Assembly: GCF_003096715.1 (NCBI RefSeq)
Contig: NZ_QEOL01000011.1
Coordinates: 1-64,000, forward strand
Origin: Paraburkholderia silvatlantica
GTDB taxonomy: Bacteria; Pseudomonadota; Gammaproteobacteria; Burkholderiales; Burkholderiaceae
Direction: 5' to 3'
Length of the DNA: 64,000 bases
This document shows, piece by piece, positions 23,669 to 32,547 of this stretch. The position numbers and the translations under genes are program-made. The notes under the pieces were generated by a model. That model saw only the letters and a list, made by a program, of their open reading frames with translations. It was not told the DNA's origin and ran no database searches. Every line of letters begins with the position of its first letter. Position 1 is the stretch's first letter.

Positions 23669-26600
23669 TCATGCGTCGACCCTGTCGGCATCCTTTATGG
23701 ACGGCGCATTGCTCCAGAACCGGCTGCCGTCCCGGGCCGCAAGATCCTCGTACTGCCGAAACTTCTCGTCGACCCATCGTTGCGCAGCATCCAGCAGATG
23801 GGCGGCCGCGTCACCATCGCTTTCAGCCAGCGCGCTGTAACGGATCTCGTTGTACGCATAGTCTTTCAACGTGATGGAAGGCCGCATCGAGTCGAGCTGG
23901 AAAGGATTTGCGCCGACCTGTCGCATGGTCGGGTTATAGCGGAATAAAGGCCAGTAACCGCTTTCGGTCGCCAGCGCCTGCTGGTGCATACCCTGGCGCA
24001 TGTCGATACCGTGCGCGATGCAATGGCTATACGCGAGAATCAGCGACGGCCCGTCGTACGCCTCTGCCTCACGAAACGCCTGCAGCGTCTGTTGTGGGTT
24101 GGCACCCATCGCGACCTGGGCGACGTAAATGTTGCCGTAGGCGATCGCCTGCAATGCCAGGTCCTTTCTCGGCACGCGCTTGCCGGCGGCCGCAAACTTG
24201 GCAACCGCCGCGAGTGGCGTTGCCTTCGACGATTGTCCGCCCGTATTCGAATACACCTCCGTGTCGAGCACGAGCACGTTCACATCGCGCCCCTGCGCAA
24301 GCACATGATCGAGACCGCCATAGCCGATGTCGTAGGCCCAGCCGTCCCCGCCCACCAGCCAGATACTGCGTCGAACCAGATGATCGACCACCGACAGCAG
24401 ATCGCTTGCGCGCGCATCGGCGGGAAGCGCAAGCAGTCGGGTTTTGAGCAGTGTCACACGCTCGCGCTGTACGCGAATGTCGGACTCCTGCGTCTGGCGT
24501 GCCTCCAGAATGGCTGTCACAAGATCTTCGCCAACCTGTGGAGCAAGCTCTTTCAGCCGGCGGTGCGCGAGCGCCAGATGCTGATCGGCAGCGAGCCGGA
24601 AGCCCAGCCCGAACTCCGCATTATCCTCAAACAGCGAGTTCGACCACGCTGGGCCCCGTCCCTCCTGATCCTTCGACCACGGCGTGACCGGCAGATTGCC
24701 ACCGTAGATCGATGAGCAGCCCGTGGCGTTCGCAATCTGCAGGCGGTCGCCGAAAAGCTGACTCAACAGGCGTAGATAAGGCGTCTCACCACACCCCGCG
24801 CACGCGCCCGGAAACTCAAACAGTGGTTGAAGGAACTGCACGCCCCGCACGTTTGCAAAGTCGACCCGGGCCCGATCATTGACGGGAAGCGACTCGAAGA
24901 AGTGGATGTTCCTGCGCTCCGTTTCCAGAACGGGCAGCTTGTCCACGATATTCAGGGCCTTCGTCTCGGGCTCCACGGCGCTGTATGCCGGACAGGCCTC
25001 GACGCACAGCCCGCATCCCGTGCAATCCTCGATATAGATCTGCAGCGAAAAGCGCGCCTCCGGATAACCGCGCGCATTGACAGGCGCGGAGGGAAATGAG
25101 CCAGGGGCGCCGGCCAGGCGATCTTCGTGAAAGTAACGGGCGCGGATCACGCCATGGGGGCACACGAAGCCACATTGCCCGCACTGGATGCACAGGTCGC
25201 TGCGCCACTGTGGCACCGTGTCGGACACGTTGCGCTTCTCGTAGGCGCTGGTGCCCGACGGAAACGTGCCATCTGCAGGCATCAGGCTGACGGGAATGGC
25301 ATCACCTTTGCCCGCGAACATCATCGCGGTGACGTCGCGCACGAACTCCGGCGCATCGATCGGCACGATTGGGGGAGGCTCGCCCCCATCCGCCGCCTCC
25401 GGCACCTTCACCTGCTGCATTCGCGCCAGCGCGCCGTCGACTGCAGCGTCGTTCATCTGCACGACCCGCTCGCCCTGCCGTCCATACGTTTTACGGATGG
25501 CCTTCTTGATCGCCAGGATGGCCTCATCGCGTGGCAGTACACCAGACAGCGCAAAAAAACAGGTTTGCAGCAGCGTGTTCACGCGAAAGCCCAGGCCCAG
25601 TTCGCGCGCGGCAGCGGACGCGTCGATCACGTAGACGTTGAGCTTGCGGTCGATGATCGTCTGCTGCACCGGTCGTGGCAGGTACGCCCATACCGCGTCG
25701 GCAGCATATGGGGCGTTGAGCAGGAAAGTCGCGCCCGGCGCGGCATATTGCAATACGTCCACGCGCTCCAGGAAGTCGAAACGATGGCATGCGACGAAGC
25801 CAGCCCGGCTGATCAGGTACGGGGCGTGAACCGGACGCGGGCCGAATCGCAGATGCGAGACCGTCTGCGCGCCGGACTTGTGCGAGTCGTACACGAAGTA
25901 GCCCTGCGCATAGTTGCCGGTGTCCTCGCCGATGATCTTCACACTGTTCTTGTTTGCGCCGACCGTGCCGTCTGCGCCCAGTCCATAGAACACCGCACGC
26001 GTTACGTCATCCGGTTCGATGTCGAATGCTGGATCGTAGTCGAGACTCAGATGCGTGACGTCGTCCTCGATCCCCACGCTGAAGCTATGACGCGGCTGCG
26101 ATTGCTCCAGCTCATCGAACACGGCCTTCACCATCGCCGGCGTGAAGTCCTTGCTCGAGATTCCGTAGCGGCCGCCGGTCACCAGCGGCAGTGATGCGCG
26201 CTCGCCGCGACTGAACGCGTTTGCCAGCGTCGCGACCACGTCCTGGTAAAGCGGCTCGCCCGACGCGCCCGGCTCCTTGGTCTGTTCAAGGACCGCGATA
26301 CGCGTGACCGAAGCTGGGAGTTCCGCCAGGAGATGTGCGGCAGAAAACGGCCGGTAGAGCCGCACCTGAAGCACGCCCACCCTGCGGCCCTGCGCGACAA
26401 GCGTCTTGACAGTTTCCTGCACGGTTTGCGCGCCCGATCCCATCAGCACGACAACGTGCTCCGGCTCCGGTGCGCCTGAATATTCGAACAGGCGGTAGCG
26501 ACGCCCGGTCAGGTCACCAAAGCGGTCCATGAGCTTTTCGACAATGCCCGGCACCGCATCGTAATAACGGTTCACCGCCTCGCGGGCCTGGAAATAGGTG

Positions 26601-27262
26601 TCGGGATTATGTGCCGTGCCGCGCACGAACGGCCGCTCGGGACTCAGGGCGCGGCCGCGATGCGCACGGATCAGTCCGTCGTCGATCATCGCGTGCAGGA
26701 CATTATCGTCGAGCAGTTCGAGCGTGTTCAACTCATGCGACGTACGAAATCCATCAAAAAAATGAAGGAACGGCACGCGTGATTCCAGCGTGGCGGCCTG
26801 TGCAATGAGTGCGCTGTCGTGCGCCTCCTGAACCGATGCGGCGCTGAGCAGTGCAAAGCCGGTCATGCGCGCGGCCATGACGTCCGAGTGATCGCCGAAG
26901 ATTGACAGTGCTGACGTCGCGAGTGAGCGAGCCGCCACATGAAAGACCGTAGAAGTCAGCTCGCCTGCTATCTTGTACATGTTGGGCAGCATCAGCATCA
27001 GCCCCTGCGACGCGGTAAACGTTGTCGTCAATGCGCCCGACTGCAACGCGCCGTGCACTGCGCCCGCGGCACCTCCTTCAGCCTGCATTTCCTGCACGAC
27101 CGGCAGGTTGCCCCACAGATTTGGAACGCCCTCCGCCGTCCATTGATCCGCCAGCTCGGCCATCGGGGAAGACGGCGTGATCGGGAAGATCGCACACACT
27201 TCGTTCAGCTTGTAGGCAACGGTCGCGACCGCCGTGTTGCCGTCCATTGTGCTCCGGGTCAT
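23669..27262 (-). CDS. nifJ: Pyruvate:flavodoxin/ferredoxin oxidoreductase
   Basis: This single-chain PFOR/NifJ has about 1197 residues. Domain I has IFPITPSSPMAE and the substrate arginine region FHVAARSLATSALSIFGDHS. Two 4Fe-4S clusters sit in CIQCGQCGFVCP and CTGCGLCVEACP, the proximal cluster in CAGCGE. The thiamine diphosphate site is GDGWAYDIGYGG followed by DTEVYSNTGGQSSK. It converts pyruvate and CoA to acetyl-CoA and CO2 and reduces flavodoxin or ferredoxin. The start at 27262 is set by GGGGAGGT and the family N-terminus. It overlaps the upstream flavoprotein gene by four bases. The enzyme is oxygen-sensitive in most hosts, so low-oxygen expression is expected. Confidence 0.93.
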   Translation of the reverse strand: MTRSTMDGNTAVATVAYKLNEVCAIFPITPSSPMAELADQWTAEGVPNLWGNLPVVQEMQAEGGAAGAVHGALQSGALTTTFTASQGLMLMLPNMYKIAGELTSTVFHVAARSLATSALSIFGDHSDVMAARMTGFALLSAASVQEAHDSALIAQAATLESRVPFLHFFDGFRTSHELNTLELLDDNVLHAMIDDGLIRAHRGRALSPERPFVRGTAHNPDTYFQAREAVNRYYDAVPGIVEKLMDRFGDLTGRRYRLFEYSGAPEPEHVVVLMGSGAQTVQETVKTLVAQGRRVGVLQVRLYRPFSAAHLLAELPASVTRIAVLEQTKEPGASGEPLYQDVVATLANAFSRGERASLPLVTGGRYGISSKDFTPAMVKAVFDELEQSQPRHSFSVGIEDDVTHLSLDYDPAFDIEPDDVTRAVFYGLGADGTVGANKNSVKIIGEDTGNYAQGYFVYDSHKSGAQTVSHLRFGPRPVHAPYLISRAGFVACHRFDFLERVDVLQYAAPGATFLLNAPYAADAVWAYLPRPVQQTIIDRKLNVYVIDASAAARELGLGFRVNTLLQTCFFALSGVLPRDEAILAIKKAIRKTYGRQGERVVQMNDAAVDGALARMQQVKVPEAADGGEPPPIVPIDAPEFVRDVTAMMFAGKGDAIPVSLMPADGTFPSGTSAYEKRNVSDTVPQWRSDLCIQCGQCGFVCPHGVIRARYFHEDRLAGAPGSFPSAPVNARGYPEARFSLQIYIEDCTGCGLCVEACPAYSAVEPETKALNIVDKLPVLETERRNIHFFESLPVNDRARVDFANVRGVQFLQPLFEFPGACAGCGETPYLRLLSQLFGDRLQIANATGCSSIYGGNLPVTPWSKDQEGRGPAWSNSLFEDNAEFGLGFRLAADQHLALAHRRLKELAPQVGEDLVTAILEARQTQESDIRVQRERVTLLKTRLLALPADARASDLLSVVDHLVRRSIWLVGGDGWAYDIGYGGLDHVLAQGRDVNVLVLDTEVYSNTGGQSSKATPLAAVAKFAAAGKRVPRKDLALQAIAYGNIYVAQVAMGANPQQTLQAFREAEAYDGPSLILAYSHCIAHGIDMRQGMHQQALATESGYWPLFRYNPTMRQVGANPFQLDSMRPSITLKDYAYNEIRYSALAESDGDAAAHLLDAAQRWVDEKFRQYEDLAARDGSRFWSNAPSIKDADRVDA

Positions 27263-28917
27263 CGCGGGACCTCCCCTGCAGGTATAGCTGCCACGTCCGT
27301 TTCCGGCACCATGTCGATCGCGTGGCAAGGACATTGTTCGAAACAGACTGCGCAGCCGGTGCAGCGCTCAAGCTTGACCTCATAACCCCGGGTCGGCCCG
27401 AGCCGGTCAATTGCACTGGTCGGACACGCGGCGTAGCAGTTGTCGCACTCGTAGCAGTTCCCACACGAGAGGCAACGACGCGCCTCATGGCGAGCCTGGG
27501 CTTCGTCAAGGCTGCCAAGCACCTCCCCGAAACTGTCACGCTCGCCGACGGGCAGTGTCGGTTGCAAAGACGGCATTGCGTCGCTGTAGAGCGGCAGGTG
27601 CAGCGTATCGAACCCAACGATCGCGTGACGTTCAGACCTGGCGAGCGCTGCGCCGTTGAGCCACGCGTCGATGTTGCGGGCCGCGCGCTTGCCGTGGCCG
27701 GTCGCCGTCGTTACCGTACGGTTTGCCGGTGTCATGTCGCCGCCCGCGAAGATGCCGGCGCAGCCCGTCTGAAAATCTTCGCCGACGATCACCGTACCAT
27801 CTGGCGCGAAGCCGATGCCCGGCACGTTGCGCAGGAATCCCGTGTCGGTTTGCTGGCCGATTGCGAGAATTAGCGAATCGGCCTCCAGCGTCTCGTATTG
27901 GCCGGTTGGCTGCGCGCGGCCGTGCTCGTCAAGACGCATCTTTTCTACCTGGACCGACGTCCCGTCAACCTCCCGGATGCTCGAGAGCCACCGGATGCGC
28001 ACACCTTCTTCCATAGCCTCAGCAGCTTCGAAGGGCAACGCACCCATGTGCTCCCGGTCCCGGTAATAGACAATCAGTGCATCTTCCGCGCCCAGGCGAC
28101 GTGCGGTGCGTGCCGCGTCCATCGCAGTGTTGCCGCCGCCATATACGACCACGCGCCGCCCCAATAGCGGCCGCTCGCCGATGCCGGTTGCGCGCAGCAT
28201 AGTGACCGCATCGAGCACCCGTGCGGCGTCGCGAGCCGGGATGTCAATGTGCCGGGCCACCTGGGCGCCTATTGCAAGCAATACCGCATCGAAGTTGCCT
28301 GCAGCCTTTTCTGCTAGCACGTCACCCACCTTGCGGTTCAGCACGATCCGGATACCGAGCGACTCTAGCCGGCTGATCTCATGGCTCAGCACGTCGCGCG
28401 GCAACCGGTACGCAGGAATCCCGAAGTGCAGCATGCCGCCAGCTACCGGGCCCGCCTCATGGATCTCGACCGCATGACCGCGCAGCGCAAGATGCCATGC
28501 TGCGGAGAGACCGCACGGCCCGGCACCCACGATCAGCACGCGCTTGCCAGTGGGCGGTGCTGACGTGACGTGCCAGCCGTGCTCAAGCGCCTGGTCGCCG
28601 AGAAAGCGCTCTACCGCATGCACGGAGACGGCACTGTCGAGCGCGCCACGATTGCACGCCGTCTCGCATGGGTGATAGCAGACGCGACCATGGATGGCGG
28701 GAAACGGATTGTCCGTGACCAGACTTCGCCAGGCGGCTTCGTACTTCCCGGCCTGCGCCAGTGCGAGCCAGCCCTGGATGTCCTCACCTGCGGGGCAGGC
28801 GTCGTTGCACGGCGGCAGCAGATCGTGCCAGACCGGATGCTGCGTGCGCACCGGCCCCGTCGCCTGCCGACGGGTCAGGTCCACGGCTGGACTCATGTTT
28901 TCCAGACGGATGTTCAT
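27259..28917 (-). CDS. GltD-like NAD(P)H flavoprotein with ferredoxin tail
   Basis: This protein of about 550 residues resembles the small subunit of glutamate synthase. N-terminal cysteines (CNDACPAGEDIQGW and CYHPCETAC) bind Fe-S clusters. An FAD site is seen at VLIVGAGPCGLSAAWHLA and an NAD(P) site at VVVYGGGNTAMDAARTAR. The C-terminus adds two cysteine clusters (CLSCGNCYECDNCYAACP and CTGCAVCFEQCP). It probably passes electrons between NAD(P)H and the ferredoxin/flavodoxin used by NifJ. The ATG at 28917 or 28929 may be the start. Its stop overlaps the nifJ start (ATGA), so the two are coupled and likely stoichiometric. Confidence 0.88.
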   Translation of the reverse strand: MNIRLENMSPAVDLTRRQATGPVRTQHPVWHDLLPPCNDACPAGEDIQGWLALAQAGKYEAAWRSLVTDNPFPAIHGRVCYHPCETACNRGALDSAVSVHAVERFLGDQALEHGWHVTSAPPTGKRVLIVGAGPCGLSAAWHLALRGHAVEIHEAGPVAGGMLHFGIPAYRLPRDVLSHEISRLESLGIRIVLNRKVGDVLAEKAAGNFDAVLLAIGAQVARHIDIPARDAARVLDAVTMLRATGIGERPLLGRRVVVYGGGNTAMDAARTARRLGAEDALIVYYRDREHMGALPFEAAEAMEEGVRIRWLSSIREVDGTSVQVEKMRLDEHGRAQPTGQYETLEADSLILAIGQQTDTGFLRNVPGIGFAPDGTVIVGEDFQTGCAGIFAGGDMTPANRTVTTATGHGKRAARNIDAWLNGAALARSERHAIVGFDTLHLPLYSDAMPSLQPTLPVGERDSFGEVLGSLDEAQARHEARRCLSCGNCYECDNCYAACPTSAIDRLGPTRGYEVKLERCTGCAVCFEQCPCHAIDMVPETDVAAIPAGEVPR

Positions 28918-29008
28918 TCGAACCTCCATTCGTATGTAGGGTATCGGCGGATTCGCGCTCCAGTCTCTGTATGCCGGATGTCGCGACCCGTCGCAGAAAC
29001 AAGAGCAC

Positions 29009-30283
29009 CTATCTCGTGGTCCTCGCCTGTGGCCCGGTTTCCCTCAGAAACAGAGCAAGCAACATCGCGACGACAATGCCACCAAGCAGCCAGGCCCCGG
29101 CCTGCCGGAAGACGGGCAGACTGATCGGACCACCGGCAGCGTAGTGCGTGAGCAGCCGCCCGAACACTGGTGTCAGCCAGGCGCTGAAGGTGAACACCAG
29201 GAAGTTGATCGCCCCGGTCGCACTGCCCTTGACGTTATCCGGATTGACTTCCTTGATCACCGAGTACGGCAGCATCGCCGCACCCGAACCGACACCCAGC
29301 AACAGGCCGAGCACATAGCGAGGTGCAACGCCCGGCGGCAGATAGAGGATGGCCGCACCGGACGCGAGCATCAGCAGCGCACCCGCGAGCAGCACCGGCT
29401 TGCGGCGGCCGAAATGGTCGGACAGATAGCCCAGCAGCGGACAGCCGATGACCCAGCCGAGCGGCACCATGCTTGCGCGGTTCACCGCCTCCGCGTAGCT
29501 AACCTCCAGCCCGTTACGCAGAAACGGCACGCCCCAGATCATGTCGCCGATTGTCGTCGGCAGGAACAGCAGACCCGCGCAAAAGCCACACAGGTACGAC
29601 TGCGGGTTGGTCAGCACTGTCCGGTAAGGGGCAAACATCTTCGCCCACGAACCCTGGCTCGCAGGGCCTGCGTCGTGACCGGCAGGTGTCGCGAGAAACA
29701 CGAGCATCGCGATCACAAAAAGCCCTGCGCCCGACAGCCACCAGAACTGCTGCCACGTGATGAGGCCATGAATGATGGGGCCTACGGCGAACTGCCCAGC
29801 CGAGCCGCCAAGCATCCCGAAGCACTGCGTGAACCCGACTGCAGTTGCAAGGTAGCGCGGTGGAAAACCATGGGTCGCGAGATACACTGCCCCCGTAAAG
29901 GCGCAGGCGGACCCGGCGCCCTGCATGAGCCGGCCAATCCCTGCCGTCTGGACGCCCCCGATACCGAACAGGACCGCTCCAATGGCGACGAGCACGATTC
30001 CCACCGGAATCACACTCTTCCCGCCGAGCCGGTCAAGCGCTGCGCCCGCGATGATGGAAAACAGCGAATAGGTGTAGTAGTACAGGCCGACCAGTGCACT
30101 GACACCGACCGCATCGCGACCGAACGCCGCGGACAGCTCCGGGACCATTACGCCTGGCGCCGATCGCAACGCATACTGTACGAAGTAGAAGATGATGCAG
30201 AAGAGCCACGCGATCACGAAGCCAATATGCACGGGCTCACGAGCAGTCAAGGTCGGCGAAGAACGGGACGGTACACTGGCCAT
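29009..30283 (-). CDS. MFS transporter (likely oxalate/formate or acid carrier)
   Basis: This 424-residue protein has 12 predicted transmembrane helices in two halves. Typical MFS loops are seen: GAALDRLGGKSVIPVGI between helices 2 and 3, and LGYLSDHFGRRKPVLLAGA in the second half. The family includes oxalate:formate antiporters and general organic-acid carriers. Specificity is inferred from the neighbouring oxalate genes and is not shown by residues. It lies between the DUF1275 gene and the GltD-like gene, all on the minus strand. Confidence 0.82.
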   Translation of the reverse strand: MASVPSRSSPTLTAREPVHIGFVIAWLFCIIFYFVQYALRSAPGVMVPELSAAFGRDAVGVSALVGLYYYTYSLFSIIAGAALDRLGGKSVIPVGIVLVAIGAVLFGIGGVQTAGIGRLMQGAGSACAFTGAVYLATHGFPPRYLATAVGFTQCFGMLGGSAGQFAVGPIIHGLITWQQFWWLSGAGLFVIAMLVFLATPAGHDAGPASQGSWAKMFAPYRTVLTNPQSYLCGFCAGLLFLPTTIGDMIWGVPFLRNGLEVSYAEAVNRASMVPLGWVIGCPLLGYLSDHFGRRKPVLLAGALLMLASGAAILYLPPGVAPRYVLGLLLGVGSGAAMLPYSVIKEVNPDNVKGSATGAINFLVFTFSAWLTPVFGRLLTHYAAGGPISLPVFRQAGAWLLGGIVVAMLLALFLRETGPQARTTR

Positions 30284-30397
30284 CGGAATCTTCCTGTCTT
30301 AGCGACTAGATTAAAGAGTCTGGGAGGTCTGCTTCTGTAACGGGCTCGCGTTACGCGGACGCGGCAATCCACGCAGCGATGCCGGGCCAGGTCTCTT

Positions 30398-30526
30398 TCA
30401 ACGTACGCGAGCCCATGAAAAGACCGCCCTGCTCCAGCGGACGATCGCACCTTCACGATCAGAACAGATCAACGCATCAGGGCCCTGTTCGACGATCATC
30501 GTATCCAGTGCCACGGTATTCGCCAT
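30398..30526 (-). pseudogene. PAS-domain protein start fused to a foreign tail
   Basis: An ATG at 30526 with AAGGA upstream opens MANTVALDTMIVEQGPDALI, then CSDREGAIVRWSRAVF, the first strands of a PAS domain. The frame stops after 42 residues. From about 30430 a second frame reads LFMGSRTLKETWPGIAAWIA to a stop, and this looks like the C-terminal end of a different protein. A deletion has probably joined the front of a PAS gene to the end of another. Neither product would be functional. Confidence 0.4.
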
Positions 30527-30586
30527 GATCGTGTCCTTAAGTTAAGGCATGGTTAAACATCTGATGGCTCGATCGCGCTGGGAGGG

Positions 30587-31270
30587 TCAACGGTCCGGTA
30601 GCCGGATCAGATCGAGCGTGACAAAGACCAGTATCAGTGCAGGGATGATAAGCGGCTCCGACACGAGACCTGCCACGATGGCCCCTACTGCGGCCGAGAG
30701 GCTATAGGTCAGCCACGCCAAGCCAGGTAGAAGCACGTCCGCCAGTGAAGGACGTTTCTCCTTCGTTTCTCTGCCACCGAAATAACGACCGATGAACGTG
30801 TCGGAAAACTTCACCATGTTGTTGGTCACGACCAGCGTCTGCAGGGAGACGGCGCCGAAGCGGCTGATGGTCTCCCCCTGCATCCCGAGCGCCAGTGCCA
30901 GAATCGGGAGCTCAACCGGCACCCGCAACGCGGGATATCCGCGCACGACACCGGCTATGACGAGCAGCACGGCCATGATGCACAGTTCGAGTGGCGGCCG
31001 CTTCAGGTGACGCCGGATCAGGCTCGCGATCATGCAGCCGATAAAGAACGCACCGATGGCAAACGCAAGCAGCGCAAAACGGGACCATGCCTGCTGCGCC
31101 AGGCTCCAGCCCAGTTGCACGGTGTTGCCCGTCATGATGGCAGGATAGATCCCACCCGCGTCCTTGTACCCGATCACCTCCACGAAACCGCAAACGGTGG
31201 TGAGCGCGACAACACGCCGTACATTGACGCGCAGCGGGAGTGCGGCCGGAGGCGCGACAGCCATGTCCAT
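30587..31270 (-). CDS. DUF1275 (YoaK family) membrane protein
   Basis: This 227-residue inner-membrane protein has about six helices and the DUF1275 signature TVCGFVEVIGYKDAGGIYPA, then IMTGNTVQLG and a second half with LGMQGETISRFGAVSLQT. The function of this family is unknown; it is often described as transporter-like. It starts within the stop of the preceding CoA-transferase (TGATG), so it is translated with the oxalate operon. This association hints at oxalate or formate movement, but that is inference. Confidence 0.85.
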   Translation of the reverse strand: MDMAVAPPAALPLRVNVRRVVALTTVCGFVEVIGYKDAGGIYPAIMTGNTVQLGWSLAQQAWSRFALLAFAIGAFFIGCMIASLIRRHLKRPPLELCIMAVLLVIAGVVRGYPALRVPVELPILALALGMQGETISRFGAVSLQTLVVTNNMVKFSDTFIGRYFGGRETKEKRPSLADVLLPGLAWLTYSLSAAVGAIVAGLVSEPLIIPALILVFVTLDLIRLPDR

Positions 31271-32463
31271 CAGGATCCTTCCTGCGCTGAAGAACTGGCG
31301 CCGTCTGTTTTGAACTCGGCGCGTAAGGCCGTGCCGTGCTGGTCCAGCGCTGGCGCACCGGGCCGCACCGACGGATCGGCGTAGCTGCTGAGCTTGATAG
31401 GGTTGCCTGGCATTTTCACACCGCCAGCTTCGATCACCATGTTGCGTGCGGCCGTCTGCGGGAGCGCGGCCGCCTCGGCGATGTCGAGCAGCGGTCCCAC
31501 CGGCACACCTGCCTCATGGATCACCTGCAGCCAGTGGGCCGCATCCTCTGCGCGCAATGTTACTTCGAGCGCTTCCTTGAGCGCGGCGGCATGTTCCATG
31601 CGATGGTGATTGTCTGAGAAGCGTGCGTCTGTGATGAGTTCCGGCCGACCGATCGCGTTGCAGAGTTTCAGGAAGAGCGAGTCATTGCCCGCACAGATCA
31701 CGAACTGCCTGTCCCGTGCCTCATAAATGTCGAACGGAGCCATGTAAGGATGGCGGTTGCCTATGCGCCCAGGCGCCTTCCCGGTCGCGACATAGGACAT
31801 GAACCCATGCTCCAGGAACGCAAGCGTCGCGTCGAACATGGCAACATCGATATGCGCACCCTTGCCCGTCTTCTCGCGATCGTAAAGAGCGCTTGCAATA
31901 CCGCTGAACATGAAAATTCCACCGCACAGATCAGAAAGCGATGTCCCGACGCGGGTCGGCGGACCGTCCGGAAAACCGGTCGCATCGATGATGCCACTCA
32001 TGGCCTGGACGATCGTGTCGTAGGCAGGGTATGTGGCCATCGGCCCGGTCTGGCCGAAGCCCGAAGACGACGCATAGATCAGTCGCGGATTGATTCGCGA
32101 CAGCTCCTCATAAGAGAACCCGAGTCGTTGCATCGTCCCGGGGCGATAGTTCTCCGCGAGCACATCAGCCTTGCGCACCATGTTCAGGAATATCTCACGG
32201 TCGCCTTCCGCTTTCAGATCCAGGACAATACTTTCCTTACCCCGGTTCACAAAGCTGAAATAAAGTGACTGGTCGTCCACGAAAGGGCCAAGGAGCCGAG
32301 TATCGTCACCATGACCGGGCTGCTCGACCTTGATCACTCGCGCACCCAGATCGGTCAGGATGTTGGTACCGAAGGGGCCGTTGAGCACGTGTGTGAGATC
32401 GATGACGAGCACATCGGAGAACGGGCCGTCCGGGCGGGTCTTTGCGGCTGACGAAGCATCCAT
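31270..32463 (-). CDS. CaiB/BaiF CoA-transferase (second, oxalate-type)
   Basis: This protein of about 397 residues is a class III CoA-transferase: VLVIDLTHVLNGPFGTNIL, LIYASSSGFGQTGPMATYPA, and the nucleophilic Asp in VGTSLSDLCGGIF. The gene lies immediately downstream of oxc and frc. In Escherichia coli a comparable second transferase (YfdE) activates oxalate with acetyl-CoA, so a role in priming oxalyl-CoA is the best guess. The ATG at 32463 is chosen to match the family; longer in-frame starts exist. It is coupled to the DUF1275 gene downstream. Confidence 0.85.
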   Translation of the reverse strand: MDASSAAKTRPDGPFSDVLVIDLTHVLNGPFGTNILTDLGARVIKVEQPGHGDDTRLLGPFVDDQSLYFSFVNRGKESIVLDLKAEGDREIFLNMVRKADVLAENYRPGTMQRLGFSYEELSRINPRLIYASSSGFGQTGPMATYPAYDTIVQAMSGIIDATGFPDGPPTRVGTSLSDLCGGIFMFSGIASALYDREKTGKGAHIDVAMFDATLAFLEHGFMSYVATGKAPGRIGNRHPYMAPFDIYEARDRQFVICAGNDSLFLKLCNAIGRPELITDARFSDNHHRMEHAAALKEALEVTLRAEDAAHWLQVIHEAGVPVGPLLDIAEAAALPQTAARNMVIEAGGVKMPGNPIKLSSYADPSVRPGAPALDQHGTALRAEFKTDGASSSAQEGS

Positions 32464-32547
32464 TGTTTTTCTCATCACGATTTGATGTGACTGGCAGCCG
32501 GCCACAGAGGGACGCAGCGCACCCAAGCGATATGAGCTCGCACCATC

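Noticed and set aside
23669..27262. NifJ as an oxalate:ferredoxin oxidoreductase
   Set aside because: Placement by the oxalate genes suggested it, but the known enzyme has several subunits and the substrate region here (ITPSSPMAE, HVAARSLA) is that of pyruvate enzymes.
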